A DNA stretch of 64,000 nt from NCBI RefSeq assembly GCF_000720325.1, contig NZ_JOJM01000033.1, positions 1 to 64,000 of the forward strand, written 5' to 3'. Position numbers and translations under genes: made by a program. Source of the stretch: Streptomyces sp. NRRL B-1347. Lineage in GTDB: Bacteria; Actinomycetota; Actinomycetes; Streptomycetales; Streptomycetaceae. Below the pieces are notes generated by a model, which was not told the DNA's origin, made no database searches, and was given only the letters and a program-made list of their open reading frames with translations. Positions 34,661 through 42,590 of the stretch are shown one piece after another (positions within the stretch are counted from its first letter, which is position 1; every line of letters starts with the position of its first letter).

Positions 34661-34801
34661 ACCCGCCCCTTCCCACTCCGGGGGCTCCGCCCCCGTGCCC
34701 CCGCTTTACGGCGCTCCGCGCCTCGTCCTCAAACGCCGGACGGGCTGGAACTGGAGCGGGGGTCTGGGGGCGGAGCCCCCAGGAATCGGGAAGGAGCGGG
34801 T
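34661..34801. repeat. Large palindromic intergenic element, second repeat copy
   Basis: The arms 34661-34694 and 34766-34801 are inverted copies with few mismatches, including GGGGGCTCCGCCCCC and its complement GGGGGCGGAGCCCCC. Between them lies the 39-base repeat 34709-34747, identical in inverted orientation to 22975-23013. The element fills most of the gap between the symporter and ureohydrolase genes and could form a long hairpin. Confidence 0.82.
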
Positions 34802-34813
34802 GGGGGGAGAAAA

Positions 34814-36265
34814 TCAGGCCGTCACAGGCACCTCCGCCTCGGCCTCGCGGCCGGCGACCCGTTCACGCCAAGCCGCGAGCGTCACCGCGTCCGTCGGCCT
34901 CGTGGCCAGCGAGACCACGACGTACACCACAAGCGACGCCAGCAGCCCGTAGTAGATGGGCTCGTTGGCGAGGATCCCGTAGTGCCACATGAGGCCGATC
35001 ACGGAGAGCCCGCCCGCGACGACGGCGGCCAGGGCCCCGGCGCCGGTCCCCCGCCGCCACAGCAGCCCGCCGAGGATCGGCACGAGGAGCCCGCCGACCA
35101 GCAGGTTGTACGCGACGGTCAGCGCCTGGACGACGTCGTTGAGGGCGATGGCGACGCCGATGACGGCGACGCCCATGACGAGGATGAAGGCGCGGTTGCC
35201 CTTCACCTCGTCGTGCGGGGCCCCGTCGCGCCCGGCGGCGCCCCGCAGCCGCGACCAGATGTCGTTGTTGGCCACCGTCGCGCAGGCGATGAGCGCGCCG
35301 GACGAGGTGGACATCACGGCGGCGAGCGCGGCGGCGAGCACCAACCCCCGCACACCCATGGGCAGTTCGTCCTTGACGATGGTGGCGAAGGCGGCGTCGG
35401 GGCTGGGCAGGTTCGGGTACATGACCTTCGCGGCGGTGCCGATGACGGCGCCCGCGAGGGCGTAGACGAGGCAGTACGTACCGGCGACCGTGCCGCCCCA
35501 GCGGGCGACCCTGTCGCTGCGCGCGGTGAACACCCGCTGCCAGATGTCCTGCCCGATGAGCATGCCGAAGGTGTAGATCAGCACGTAGGTGAAGATCGTC
35601 TCGCCGCCGACGCCGAACGGCTCGAAGTACGCGTCGGGCAGCCGGGCCCTCATCTCGCCGAAGCCGCCCGCCTTGACCACCGCGATGGGCAGCAGCAGGA
35701 GCAGCACGCCGATCGTCTTGACCACGAACTGCACCATGTCCGTGAGCGTGATCGACCACATGCCGCCGAGCGTCGAGTACGCGACGACGATGGAGCCGCC
35801 GATGACGATGGCGAGCGTGCGGTTCACGTCGAACAGGACGTCGAAGATCGTGGCGTACGCGATGGTGGAGGTCACCGCGAGCATCAGCGTGTAGCCCCAC
35901 ATGACGACGCCGGACAGGACGCCCGCGCGGCCGCCGTAGCGCAGGTCCAGCATCTCGGAGACGGTGTAGACCTTCAGCCGGGCGATGCGGGCGGAGAAGA
36001 AGACCGAGAGCGCGAGCAGGCCCAGGCCGATGGTGAAGACCATCCAGGCGCCGGACAGGCCGTGCGTGTAGCCGAGGCCGACGCCGCCGATGGTGGAGGC
36101 GCCGCCGAGGACGATCGCGGCCATCGTGCCGGAGTACATCCACGGCCCGAGGCGGCGGCCCGCCACCAGGAACTCGGACTTCGACTTGGCGCGGCGCATG
36201 CCCCACCAGCCCATGGCGAGCATCCCGGCGAGATAGACGACGATCACTGTGTAGTCGACGGCCAT
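34814..36265 (-). CDS. Sodium:solute symporter family protein
   Basis: A 483-residue membrane protein of the SSS family with about 13 transmembrane segments. Typical features: YLAGMLAMGWWGMRRAKSKSEFLVAGRRLGPW at the start and the sodium-site region LAAALAAVMSTSSGALIACATVANNDIW. It imports an organic solute with sodium. It lies upstream of the ureohydrolase gene on the same strand, separated by the palindromic element, and is divergent from the PucR regulator. A guanidino compound, purine or polyamine breakdown product would fit (inference). Confidence 0.9.
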   Translation of the reverse strand: MAVDYTVIVVYLAGMLAMGWWGMRRAKSKSEFLVAGRRLGPWMYSGTMAAIVLGGASTIGGVGLGYTHGLSGAWMVFTIGLGLLALSVFFSARIARLKVYTVSEMLDLRYGGRAGVLSGVVMWGYTLMLAVTSTIAYATIFDVLFDVNRTLAIVIGGSIVVAYSTLGGMWSITLTDMVQFVVKTIGVLLLLLPIAVVKAGGFGEMRARLPDAYFEPFGVGGETIFTYVLIYTFGMLIGQDIWQRVFTARSDRVARWGGTVAGTYCLVYALAGAVIGTAAKVMYPNLPSPDAAFATIVKDELPMGVRGLVLAAALAAVMSTSSGALIACATVANNDIWSRLRGAAGRDGAPHDEVKGNRAFILVMGVAVIGVAIALNDVVQALTVAYNLLVGGLLVPILGGLLWRRGTGAGALAAVVAGGLSVIGLMWHYGILANEPIYYGLLASLVVYVVVSLATRPTDAVTLAAWRERVAGREAEAEVPVTA

Positions 36266-36449
36266 GCGCTGGCCCTCCCTCCTTTGCGGCTAAACCGCCG
36301 CCGCTCTCGCGGACCTGGTTGCTCGCCGTGGGGGTTCCTCAATTGACGGCTGGCGTGGTGCGTGGGTTGACCATAAGTGGCTCGAAAGCGACGCTGAAGT
36401 GTATGTTTCCTCCACTTTCCGAGCTGGGGATGGAGGGATCGTCCACACC

Positions 36450-37931
36450 ATGCCGAGCGAAACCGGTGCCGTGCCGCCGCCCACCCCCGCGGTCCCCCTC
36501 ACCGCCCTCCTCGCCCACGAGAAGCTGGGCCTGCGCCAGATCGCGGGCCCGGACGCGGCGGCCGCCGACATCCACTGGGTGCACACCTCGGAGATGACCG
36601 ACCCCTACCCCTACCTCCTGGGCGGCGAGCTGCTCCTGACGGCCGGGGTGCACGTGACTGCCGCGGCGGGCACGGGTCCACACCTGGACGCCTACGTCTC
36701 CCGCATCGTGGCGGCGGGCGGCGCGGCCCTCGGCTTCGGCGTCGCACCCGTGCACGACACCGTGCCGCGCGCCCTGGTGGAGGCCTGCGACCGGCACGGC
36801 CTGCCGCTGCTCGAAGTGCCGCCGCAGACGACGTTCAGCGGGGTCGCGCGGGCCGTGTGGCAGCTGATGGCGGAGGCCAGGCACACCGAACTGCGCCGCG
36901 TCGCCCAGGCCCAGCAGGGCCTCGCCGCGGCCGCCGCGAGGCCCGACCCGGTGCCCGCGCTGCTGCGGCAGCTGGCGGCGCGCCTCGACGGGTACGCGGC
37001 CCTGCACACCGCCGACGGCACGCCCGCCCAGAGCGCGGGCGCCCCGCCCGGCGAGGCGGCGCTCGCCGCCCTGGCCCGGCTCGCCGGGGTCGTGCTGCAC
37101 CCGGTCGAGCCCCGCCCGGCCCCCGCGTCCGGCACGGACACCGTCGACGCCACGCACCTGGCCGCGTACGCGCTCGCCGGGCCGCAGGGCCTGGCCCTCG
37201 GCGTCGCGACGCGCCGCCGCGAGCCGGGCGACCACACCGTCGCCCAGGTCGCCGCCGTCCTGCTCGCCCTGCTCACCGCGGACCACCAGGGCGCCCCCGA
37301 GTCCGCGCGCTCCGCGGCCCTCGTCCGGCTCCTGCTCGGCGCGGACCCGCACGAGGTGGCGCCCCTGCTCGGCGCCGACCGCTGGACCGTGGTCCACGCG
37401 CGCGTGCAGCGCGGCTCCGGCACGCCCCCGCCCACCCCGGCGGCCCTCGCCACGGCCCTCGGCAGCACCCTGGTGGACGCCGCGCCCGAGGTCACCACGC
37501 TGCTGCTGCCCGCCGACCGCGAGATCACCGCGCAGGACGGCTGGACCCTCGGCGTCTCCGCCCCCGCCGCCGCCGAGGCCCTCGCCGCCGCCGACGCGCA
37601 GGCCGCGCGGGCCCTGCGCAGGGCCGCGGCCACCCGCGTCCCGCTGGTGCGGCACCGCCAGACGGGGATCGCCGCGCTCGTCGCGCCCGCCGAGGCCGAC
37701 GCCCACGCGCGCGTGCTGCTCGCCCCGCTCGGCGAGAGCCCGGCCCTCACCGAGACGCTGCGCACCTGGCTCTCCCTGCACGGCAGCTGGGACCGCACGG
37801 CGGCCGCCCTGTCCGTGCACCGCAACACTGTCCGCCAGCGCGTCGCCCGCTGCGCCGCCCTCCTCGACGCCGACCTCGACGACCCGGACGTACGCATGGA
37901 ACTGTGGTTCGCCTTGAAGCACAGCACCTGA
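36450..37931 (+). CDS. PucR-family transcriptional regulator
   Basis: A 493-residue regulator. The N-terminal PucR sensor domain covers about residues 15-140 (LAHEKLGLRQIAGPDAAAADIHWVHTSEMTDPYPYLLGGELLLTAG split by position) and the C-terminal HTH_30 domain is LHGSWDRTAAALSVHRNTVRQ at about residues 447-467. The ATG at 36450 is chosen; the ribosome site (GGAGG) is 13 bases away, rather far. Divergent from the sodium:solute symporter, which with the ureohydrolase and TPP enzyme is its likely target. Confidence 0.88.
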   Translation: MPSETGAVPPPTPAVPLTALLAHEKLGLRQIAGPDAAAADIHWVHTSEMTDPYPYLLGGELLLTAGVHVTAAAGTGPHLDAYVSRIVAAGGAALGFGVAPVHDTVPRALVEACDRHGLPLLEVPPQTTFSGVARAVWQLMAEARHTELRRVAQAQQGLAAAAARPDPVPALLRQLAARLDGYAALHTADGTPAQSAGAPPGEAALAALARLAGVVLHPVEPRPAPASGTDTVDATHLAAYALAGPQGLALGVATRRREPGDHTVAQVAAVLLALLTADHQGAPESARSAALVRLLLGADPHEVAPLLGADRWTVVHARVQRGSGTPPPTPAALATALGSTLVDAAPEVTTLLLPADREITAQDGWTLGVSAPAAAEALAAADAQAARALRRAAATRVPLVRHRQTGIAALVAPAEADAHARVLLAPLGESPALTETLRTWLSLHGSWDRTAAALSVHRNTVRQRVARCAALLDADLDDPDVRMELWFALKHST

Positions 37932-37991
37932 CCGGCGACCGACACGGGCCGTGCCCCGCCCCGCCCGCGGGGCCGACGGCACAATGGACCC

Positions 37992-38777
37992 ATGCCGACA
38001 CCGACCCGCGCAGCGCTCGTAGACCACCTCGTCCGCACCCGCATAGCGGGCAACGTGGCCACGCCCCGTGAGAACAACCTCTCCCACTACCGCAAGCTCG
38101 CGAACGGCGACCGCCACTACTGGCTCGGCCTGGAGCTCGGCGAGCGCTGGAGCGACGAGCAGGACGTGCTCGCGGTGATGGCCGAGCGCTGCGGCGTGAT
38201 CGACGACCCGCAGCACCGCCAGGGCCAGGACACCATCGACCCGGAGCTGACGGTCGACGCCCTGGAGCGGATGGCGGGCCGGCTGCGCAAGGCCGCCGAC
38301 GCCAGGGAGCGCGTCCTGTTCGCGACCGGCCACCCCGGCGGGCTGCTCGACGTGCACCGTGCGACGGCGACCGCGCTGCGCGCCGCGGGCTGCGAGATCG
38401 TCGTCATCCCGGACGGCCTGACGGCGGACGAGGGGTTCCTCTTCCAGTTCGCGGACGTGGCGGTCCTGGAGCGCGGCGCGACGCTGTGGCACACGCACTC
38501 GCCGGAGCCGATGAACGCGATCCTGGACGGCCTGCTGCGCGAGGAGCGCCCGCTGCCCGACCTGGTCGTCGCCGACCACGGCTGGGCGGGCCGCGCGGGC
38601 CAGCGCGGCATCGACTCCGTGGGCTACGCGGACTGCAACGACCCGGCCCTGTTCATCGCGGAGGCCGAGGGCACGCTCCAGGTGACGGTCCCCCTGGACG
38701 ACCACGTGACGAGCCCGCGGTTCTACGACCCGATGACTGCCTACCTGCTCGAGGCGGCGGGGCTCTCGCAGGCCTGA
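37992..38777 (+). CDS. Conserved phosphatase-like protein
   Basis: A 261-residue soluble protein that Streptomyces annotations usually call a phosphatase. Conserved segments: NVATPRENNLSHYRKLANGD, VLFATGHPGGLLDVHRATA, VIPDGLTADEGF and VVADHGWAGRAG, with many His and Asp residues that could bind metal or phosphate. I know of no biochemical proof. The ATG is 60 bases from the PucR stop. The last 37 bases overlap the convergent CDF transporter gene. Confidence 0.75.
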   Translation: MPTPTRAALVDHLVRTRIAGNVATPRENNLSHYRKLANGDRHYWLGLELGERWSDEQDVLAVMAERCGVIDDPQHRQGQDTIDPELTVDALERMAGRLRKAADARERVLFATGHPGGLLDVHRATATALRAAGCEIVVIPDGLTADEGFLFQFADVAVLERGATLWHTHSPEPMNAILDGLLREERPLPDLVVADHGWAGRAGQRGIDSVGYADCNDPALFIAEAEGTLQVTVPLDDHVTSPRFYDPMTAYLLEAAGLSQA

Positions 38778-39718
38778 TCCGGGCCGGGCGTCGGGTCCAG
38801 GTACACCCGGTGCACCGCGGGGAAGCGGGCCTGGACGCGGCGGGCCATCCGGTCGCAGGCCCGCTCGATCTCCGCGGCCGTGGACACGTCCCGGAAGTTC
38901 ACCTTCGCCGCGACGAGCGCCTCCCGCGGCCCCTGGAGCAGGGTGGTCAGCTCCAGGACGGCCACCACGTGCGGGTCCGCGAGGAGTTCGGCGCGCACCT
39001 TCGCCCGCATGGGCTTCGGCAGCGGCCGTCCGATGAGCAGCTCCGCGTTGGCGTGCCCGAGGACCCAGGCGACGTACACGAGCAGCACCCCGATGGCGAG
39101 CGAGGCGACGCCGTCCCAGACGCCGGAGCCGGTGAGCTGGCCGCCGAGCAGGCCGCCCGCGGCGAGCACGAGGCCCGCGAGCGCGGCGGAGTCCTCCATC
39201 ACGACCGCCTTCACCGCGGTGTCGGGCGTGTGCCGCAGATAGTGCTTGACGTGCACGTCGAACCGTTCGGCCGCGCCGCGCGCCTGCTTCAGGCCGGTGC
39301 GCAGCGAGTAGCCCTCCAGGAGGAAGGCGATCCCGAGGACGACGTACGAGACGAGCGGGTCGCCGGGCTCCTCGCCGTGCGTGAGGGTGTGGATCCCGTC
39401 GTAGAGGGCGAAGACGCCGCCGCCGACGAAGGTGGCGACGGAGGCGAGCAGCGCCCAGACGTAGCGCGCGCCGCCGTAGCCGAGCGGGTGGTCCTCGTCG
39501 GCGGGGCGCCGCGCGCTCTTCAGCGAGACGAGCAGCATCAGCTCCGTGACCGTGTCGGCCACGGAGTGCGCCGCCTCCGACAGCATCGCGCTGGACCCGC
39601 TGACGACCCCCGCGACGGCCTTGGCGACGGCGATGCCGAGGTTGGCGAGCGCGGCGACGGCCACGGTGAAGGTGCTCTCGCCGCCGCCCTCGGCGGCACT
39701 TGACGTGGTTTCGCCCAT
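38741..39718 (-). CDS. Cation diffusion facilitator transporter
   Basis: A 325-residue CDF-family metal/proton antiporter. Six membrane segments are visible; the metal site of helix 2 is HSVAD in SEAAHSVADTVTELM and a second candidate is in ALAGLVLAAGGLLGG. A cytoplasmic C-terminal domain follows (ELLIGRPLPKPMRAKVRAELLADPHVVAVLELTT). Zn, Fe or Mn export is expected; the metal cannot be told. It overlaps convergently with the 37992 gene by 37 bases. Confidence 0.88.
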   Translation of the reverse strand: MGETTSSAAEGGGESTFTVAVAALANLGIAVAKAVAGVVSGSSAMLSEAAHSVADTVTELMLLVSLKSARRPADEDHPLGYGGARYVWALLASVATFVGGGVFALYDGIHTLTHGEEPGDPLVSYVVLGIAFLLEGYSLRTGLKQARGAAERFDVHVKHYLRHTPDTAVKAVVMEDSAALAGLVLAAGGLLGGQLTGSGVWDGVASLAIGVLLVYVAWVLGHANAELLIGRPLPKPMRAKVRAELLADPHVVAVLELTTLLQGPREALVAAKVNFRDVSTAAEIERACDRMARRVQARFPAVHRVYLDPTPGPDQACESPAASSR

Positions 39719-39752
39719 GTTGGGCGAGTATGCCGGAACGGTCCGGCGGCCC

Positions 39753-40652
39753 CTAGCTCCTCGGGACCCTGACGACGCCCTCCTGGATGACGGTGACGGC
39801 GAGCTGTCCGTCCCGGGTCCAGATCCGCCCCTGCCCCAGGCCGCGCCCGCCCCCCGCCGACGGGGACTCCTGGTCGTAGAGGAGCCACTCGTCCGCCCGG
39901 AAGGGCCGGTGGAACCACATCGCGTGGTCCAGGGACGCGCCCACCACGTCGCCGACGGCCCAGCCGCCGCGCCCGTGCGCGAGAAGGACCGAGTCGAGCA
40001 GCGTCATGTCGGACACGTACGTGGCCAGGCAGAGGTGGAGCAGCGACCCCGCGTGCTCCCCGTCGAGCTTGCCGTTGGTGCGGAACCAGACCTGCGAGCG
40101 CGGCTCCCGCGGCCGGCCGACCGTGCCCCACGGCGGCAGGTCCGCGTACCGCAGGTCGACGGCGGCGCGCGCCTCGATCAGCCGCCGGGCGACGTCCGGC
40201 GGCAGGTGCAGCGGCAGCGCCTCCGCGGCCGTGGGCAGCGACTCCGGGTCGGGCGCCGCGGGCATCCCCACCTGGTGTTCGAGCCCCTCCTCGTACGCCT
40301 GGAACGACGCCGAGAGGTGGAAGATCGGCTGGCCGTGCTGGACGGCGACGACGCGGCGGGTGGTGAAGGAGCGCCCGTCGCGGATGCGGTCCACGGTGTA
40401 GACGATGGGCGCGCCGGGGTCGCCGGGCCGCAGGAAGTAGGCGTGCAGGGAGTGCGCGGGCCGATCGTCGGGCACGGTGCGGCCCGCCGCGACCAGGGCC
40501 TGGGCCGCGACCTGCCCGCCGAAGACGCGCGGCACCAGGGCGGAGCGGCTCACCCCGCGGAAGATGTCCTGCTCGACCCGCTCCAGGTCGAGCAGGACGA
40601 GCAGGTCGTCCAGGGCGCCGGGGGCGCTGCGGGCCCCGTGTTCCTCGCTCAT
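39753..40652 (-). CDS. tesB: Acyl-CoA thioesterase II
   Basis: A 299-residue double hot-dog thioesterase that hydrolyses acyl-CoAs. Typical motifs: FRGVSRSALVPRVFGGQVAAQALVAAGRTV at the start (split in two), SLHAYFLRPGDP, and the C-terminal catalytic region LDHAMWFHRPFRADEWLLYDQESPSAGGGRGLGQGR with Asp, and Ser/Gln. The ATG at 40652 is eight bases downstream of the acyl-CoA dehydrogenase stop, so the two form an operon. Confidence 0.92.
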   Translation of the reverse strand: MSEEHGARSAPGALDDLLVLLDLERVEQDIFRGVSRSALVPRVFGGQVAAQALVAAGRTVPDDRPAHSLHAYFLRPGDPGAPIVYTVDRIRDGRSFTTRRVVAVQHGQPIFHLSASFQAYEEGLEHQVGMPAAPDPESLPTAAEALPLHLPPDVARRLIEARAAVDLRYADLPPWGTVGRPREPRSQVWFRTNGKLDGEHAGSLLHLCLATYVSDMTLLDSVLLAHGRGGWAVGDVVGASLDHAMWFHRPFRADEWLLYDQESPSAGGGRGLGQGRIWTRDGQLAVTVIQEGVVRVPRS

Positions 40653-40660
40653 GTGCGGAC

Positions 40661-41818
40661 TTACAGACCCATCGACTTCGCGATGATCATCTTCATGACC
40701 TCGCTGGTGCCGCCGTAGATGCGGTTGACGCGGTTGTCGGCGTACAGACGGGCGATCGGGTACTCGTTCATGAAGCCGTAGCCGCCGTGGAGCTGGAGGC
40801 AGCGGTCGATGACGCGGTGCGCGACCTCGGTGCAGAAGAGCTTCGCGGACGCGGCCTCGGCCGGGGTCAGCTCGCCCGCGTCCAGGGCCTCCAGGGCGCG
40901 GTCGGCGACGGCCTCGGCGGCGTCCACCTCGGCCTGGCAGGCGGCCAGTTCGAACTTGGTGTTCTGGAAGGAGGCGACGGACTTGCCGAAGACCGTGCGC
41001 TCCTGGACGTACTCCTTGGCGAACCGGACGGCGGCCTTGGCCTGCGCGTAGGCGCCGAAGGCGATGCCCCAGCGCTCGGACGCCAGGTTGTGGCCGAGGT
41101 AGGCGAAGCCCTTGTTCTCCTCGCCGAGCAGGTCGTCGACCGGCACCTCGACGTCGACGAAGGCCAGCTCGGCGGTGTCGGAGACCTTCAGGCCGAGCTT
41201 GTCGAGCTTGCGGCCGACGGAGTAGCCGGCGGCCTTGGTGTCGACGGCGAACAGCGAGATGCCGAAGCGGCGGTCGTCCTCGCGCGGCGCCGCGGTGCGG
41301 GCGCAGACGATCACGCGGTCGGCGTGCACGCCGCCGGTGATGAAGGTCTTGGCGCCGTTGAGGACGTAGTGCGTGCCGTCCGCGGAGAGCTTGGCGGTGG
41401 TCTTCATGCCCGCGACGTCGGAGCCGGTGCCCGGCTCGGTCATGGCGAGCGCCCACATCTCCTCGCCGGAGACGAACTTGGGCAGGAAGCGCTTCTTCTG
41501 CTCGTCGGTGGCGAGCATCTGGAGGTACGGCAGGCCGAGCAGCACGTGCACGCCGGAGCCGCCGAAGGAGACGCCCGCGCGGGCCGTCTCCTCGTACATG
41601 ACTGCCTCGAACTTGTGCGAGTCGATGCCCGCGCCGCCGTACTCCTCCTCAACGCGGATGCCGAAGACACCCAGCTCGGCGAGCTTGTAGTAGAAGTCGC
41701 GGGGCGCCTCGCCCGCCGCGTACCAGTCGTCGTACACGGGCACGACCTCGGCCTCGATGAAGGCCCGGACGGTCTCCCGGAAAGCCTCGTGGTCCTCATT
41801 GAAGACGGTACGCCGCAC
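40661..41818 (-). CDS. Acyl-CoA dehydrogenase (isovaleryl-type active site)
   Basis: A 385-residue flavoprotein. FAD/substrate motifs: ALAMTEPGTGSDVAGMKTTA and FITGGVHADRVIVCAR. The C-terminal segment reads RIYGGTSEVMK, with Gly where medium-chain enzymes have the catalytic Glu, while LASERWGIAFG provides a Glu at the position used by isovaleryl-CoA and long-chain enzymes. First gene of a two-gene unit with thioesterase II. A candidate operator, AAGCGCTT, is 31 bases upstream. Confidence 0.9.
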   Translation of the reverse strand: MRRTVFNEDHEAFRETVRAFIEAEVVPVYDDWYAAGEAPRDFYYKLAELGVFGIRVEEEYGGAGIDSHKFEAVMYEETARAGVSFGGSGVHVLLGLPYLQMLATDEQKKRFLPKFVSGEEMWALAMTEPGTGSDVAGMKTTAKLSADGTHYVLNGAKTFITGGVHADRVIVCARTAAPREDDRRFGISLFAVDTKAAGYSVGRKLDKLGLKVSDTAELAFVDVEVPVDDLLGEENKGFAYLGHNLASERWGIAFGAYAQAKAAVRFAKEYVQERTVFGKSVASFQNTKFELAACQAEVDAAEAVADRALEALDAGELTPAEAASAKLFCTEVAHRVIDRCLQLHGGYGFMNEYPIARLYADNRVNRIYGGTSEVMKMIIAKSMGL

Positions 41819-41845
41819 GGTTGGACTCCCTCGATGACAGGCACG

Positions 41846-41859
41846 ACTAAGCGCTTGCT
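41846..41859. promoter_or_regulatory. Candidate operator upstream of the acyl-CoA dehydrogenase gene
   Basis: ACTAAGCGCTTGCT is a palindrome with perfect core AAGCGCTT, of the kind bound by TetR regulators of fatty-acid genes in actinobacteria. It lies between the divergently arranged dehydrogenase (starting 41818) and the 3' end of the TetR gene. Confidence 0.5.
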
Positions 41860-41908
41860 CACATCGACGTTACCCGCGGGTCACTGTGACCGTCCAGAGC
41901 CAGAAGCG

Positions 41909-42508
41909 TTACCGGCCGCCCCCCGCCACCGCCTCCAGCGCCCCGCGCGCAAGCCGGTGCAGCAGGTCCGCCGTGACCTCACGACCGGGCAGGGCGCCCG
42001 GCCTGCCCAGGTGCGGCGTCGAATTGAGCAGGCCGAAGACCGCGTGCACGGACGCGCGGGCCTCCACCTCGGTGAGGGCCGGGTACACCTCGCGGACGGT
42101 GGCCACCCACAGCTCCACGTACTGCCGCTGGAGCTGGCGCACCAGCTTGCGGTCGCTGTCCCGGAGGCGGTCCAGCTCGCGGTCGTGGAGAGTGATGAGC
42201 GGGCGGTCGTCCAGGGCGAAGTCGATGTGGCCCTCGATGAGGGAGTCCAGAGCGGCGTCCGGCGAGCCCGCGGCCTCCGCGGAGCGGCGCTTGCCGCCCG
42301 TCAGGAGCCGCTCGCTGATGCCGACGAGCAGCTCGGCGAGCATCGCGTCCTTGCCCGCGAAGTGGCGGTAGAGGCCGGGTCCGCTGATGCCGACGGCAGC
42401 CCCTATCTCGTCCACGCCGACCCCGTGGAAACCGCGCTCGGCGAAGAGCCGGGCGGCTTCCTTGAGGATCTGCTCACGGCGGGTGGGGGCGTCGGTCCTG
42501 GTGGCCAT
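41909..42508 (-). CDS. TetR-family regulator of the leucine/isovalerate operon
   Basis: A 199-residue TetR repressor: HTH VGVDEIGAAVGISGPGLYRHFAGKDAMLAELL at about residues 30-61, then a helical ligand domain (TetR_C_33/SACE_7040-like). The ATG at 42508 starts 82 bases from the divergent carboxylase gene; that gap holds two GTTA-N8-TAAC operators. It is the likely repressor of the carboxylase-HMG lyase-dehydrogenase operon, with an acyl-CoA as inducer (inference from neighbours). Confidence 0.9.
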   Translation of the reverse strand: MATRTDAPTRREQILKEAARLFAERGFHGVGVDEIGAAVGISGPGLYRHFAGKDAMLAELLVGISERLLTGGKRRSAEAAGSPDAALDSLIEGHIDFALDDRPLITLHDRELDRLRDSDRKLVRQLQRQYVELWVATVREVYPALTEVEARASVHAVFGLLNSTPHLGRPGALPGREVTADLLHRLARGALEAVAGGGR

Positions 42509-42530
42509 GGAAACAATTCTAGACAGCGCC

Positions 42531-42546
42531 GTTAGCGGTCGTTAAC
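42531..42546. promoter_or_regulatory. TetR operator 1 of the leucine operon
   Basis: GTTAGCGGTCGTTAAC is a 16-bp near palindrome with GTTA/TAAC ends, in the 82-base divergent gap. Confidence 0.75.
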
Positions 42547-42558
42547 CTGAAGGCAGAC

Positions 42559-42574
42559 GTTAACGCTCACTAAC
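42559..42574. promoter_or_regulatory. TetR operator 2 of the leucine operon
   Basis: GTTAACGCTCACTAAC shares the GTTA-N8-TAAC frame with the copy at 42531, 28 bases away start to start. It ends 16 bases before the carboxylase start. Confidence 0.72.
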
Positions 42575-42590
42575 CCGGGGAGCACAGCGG

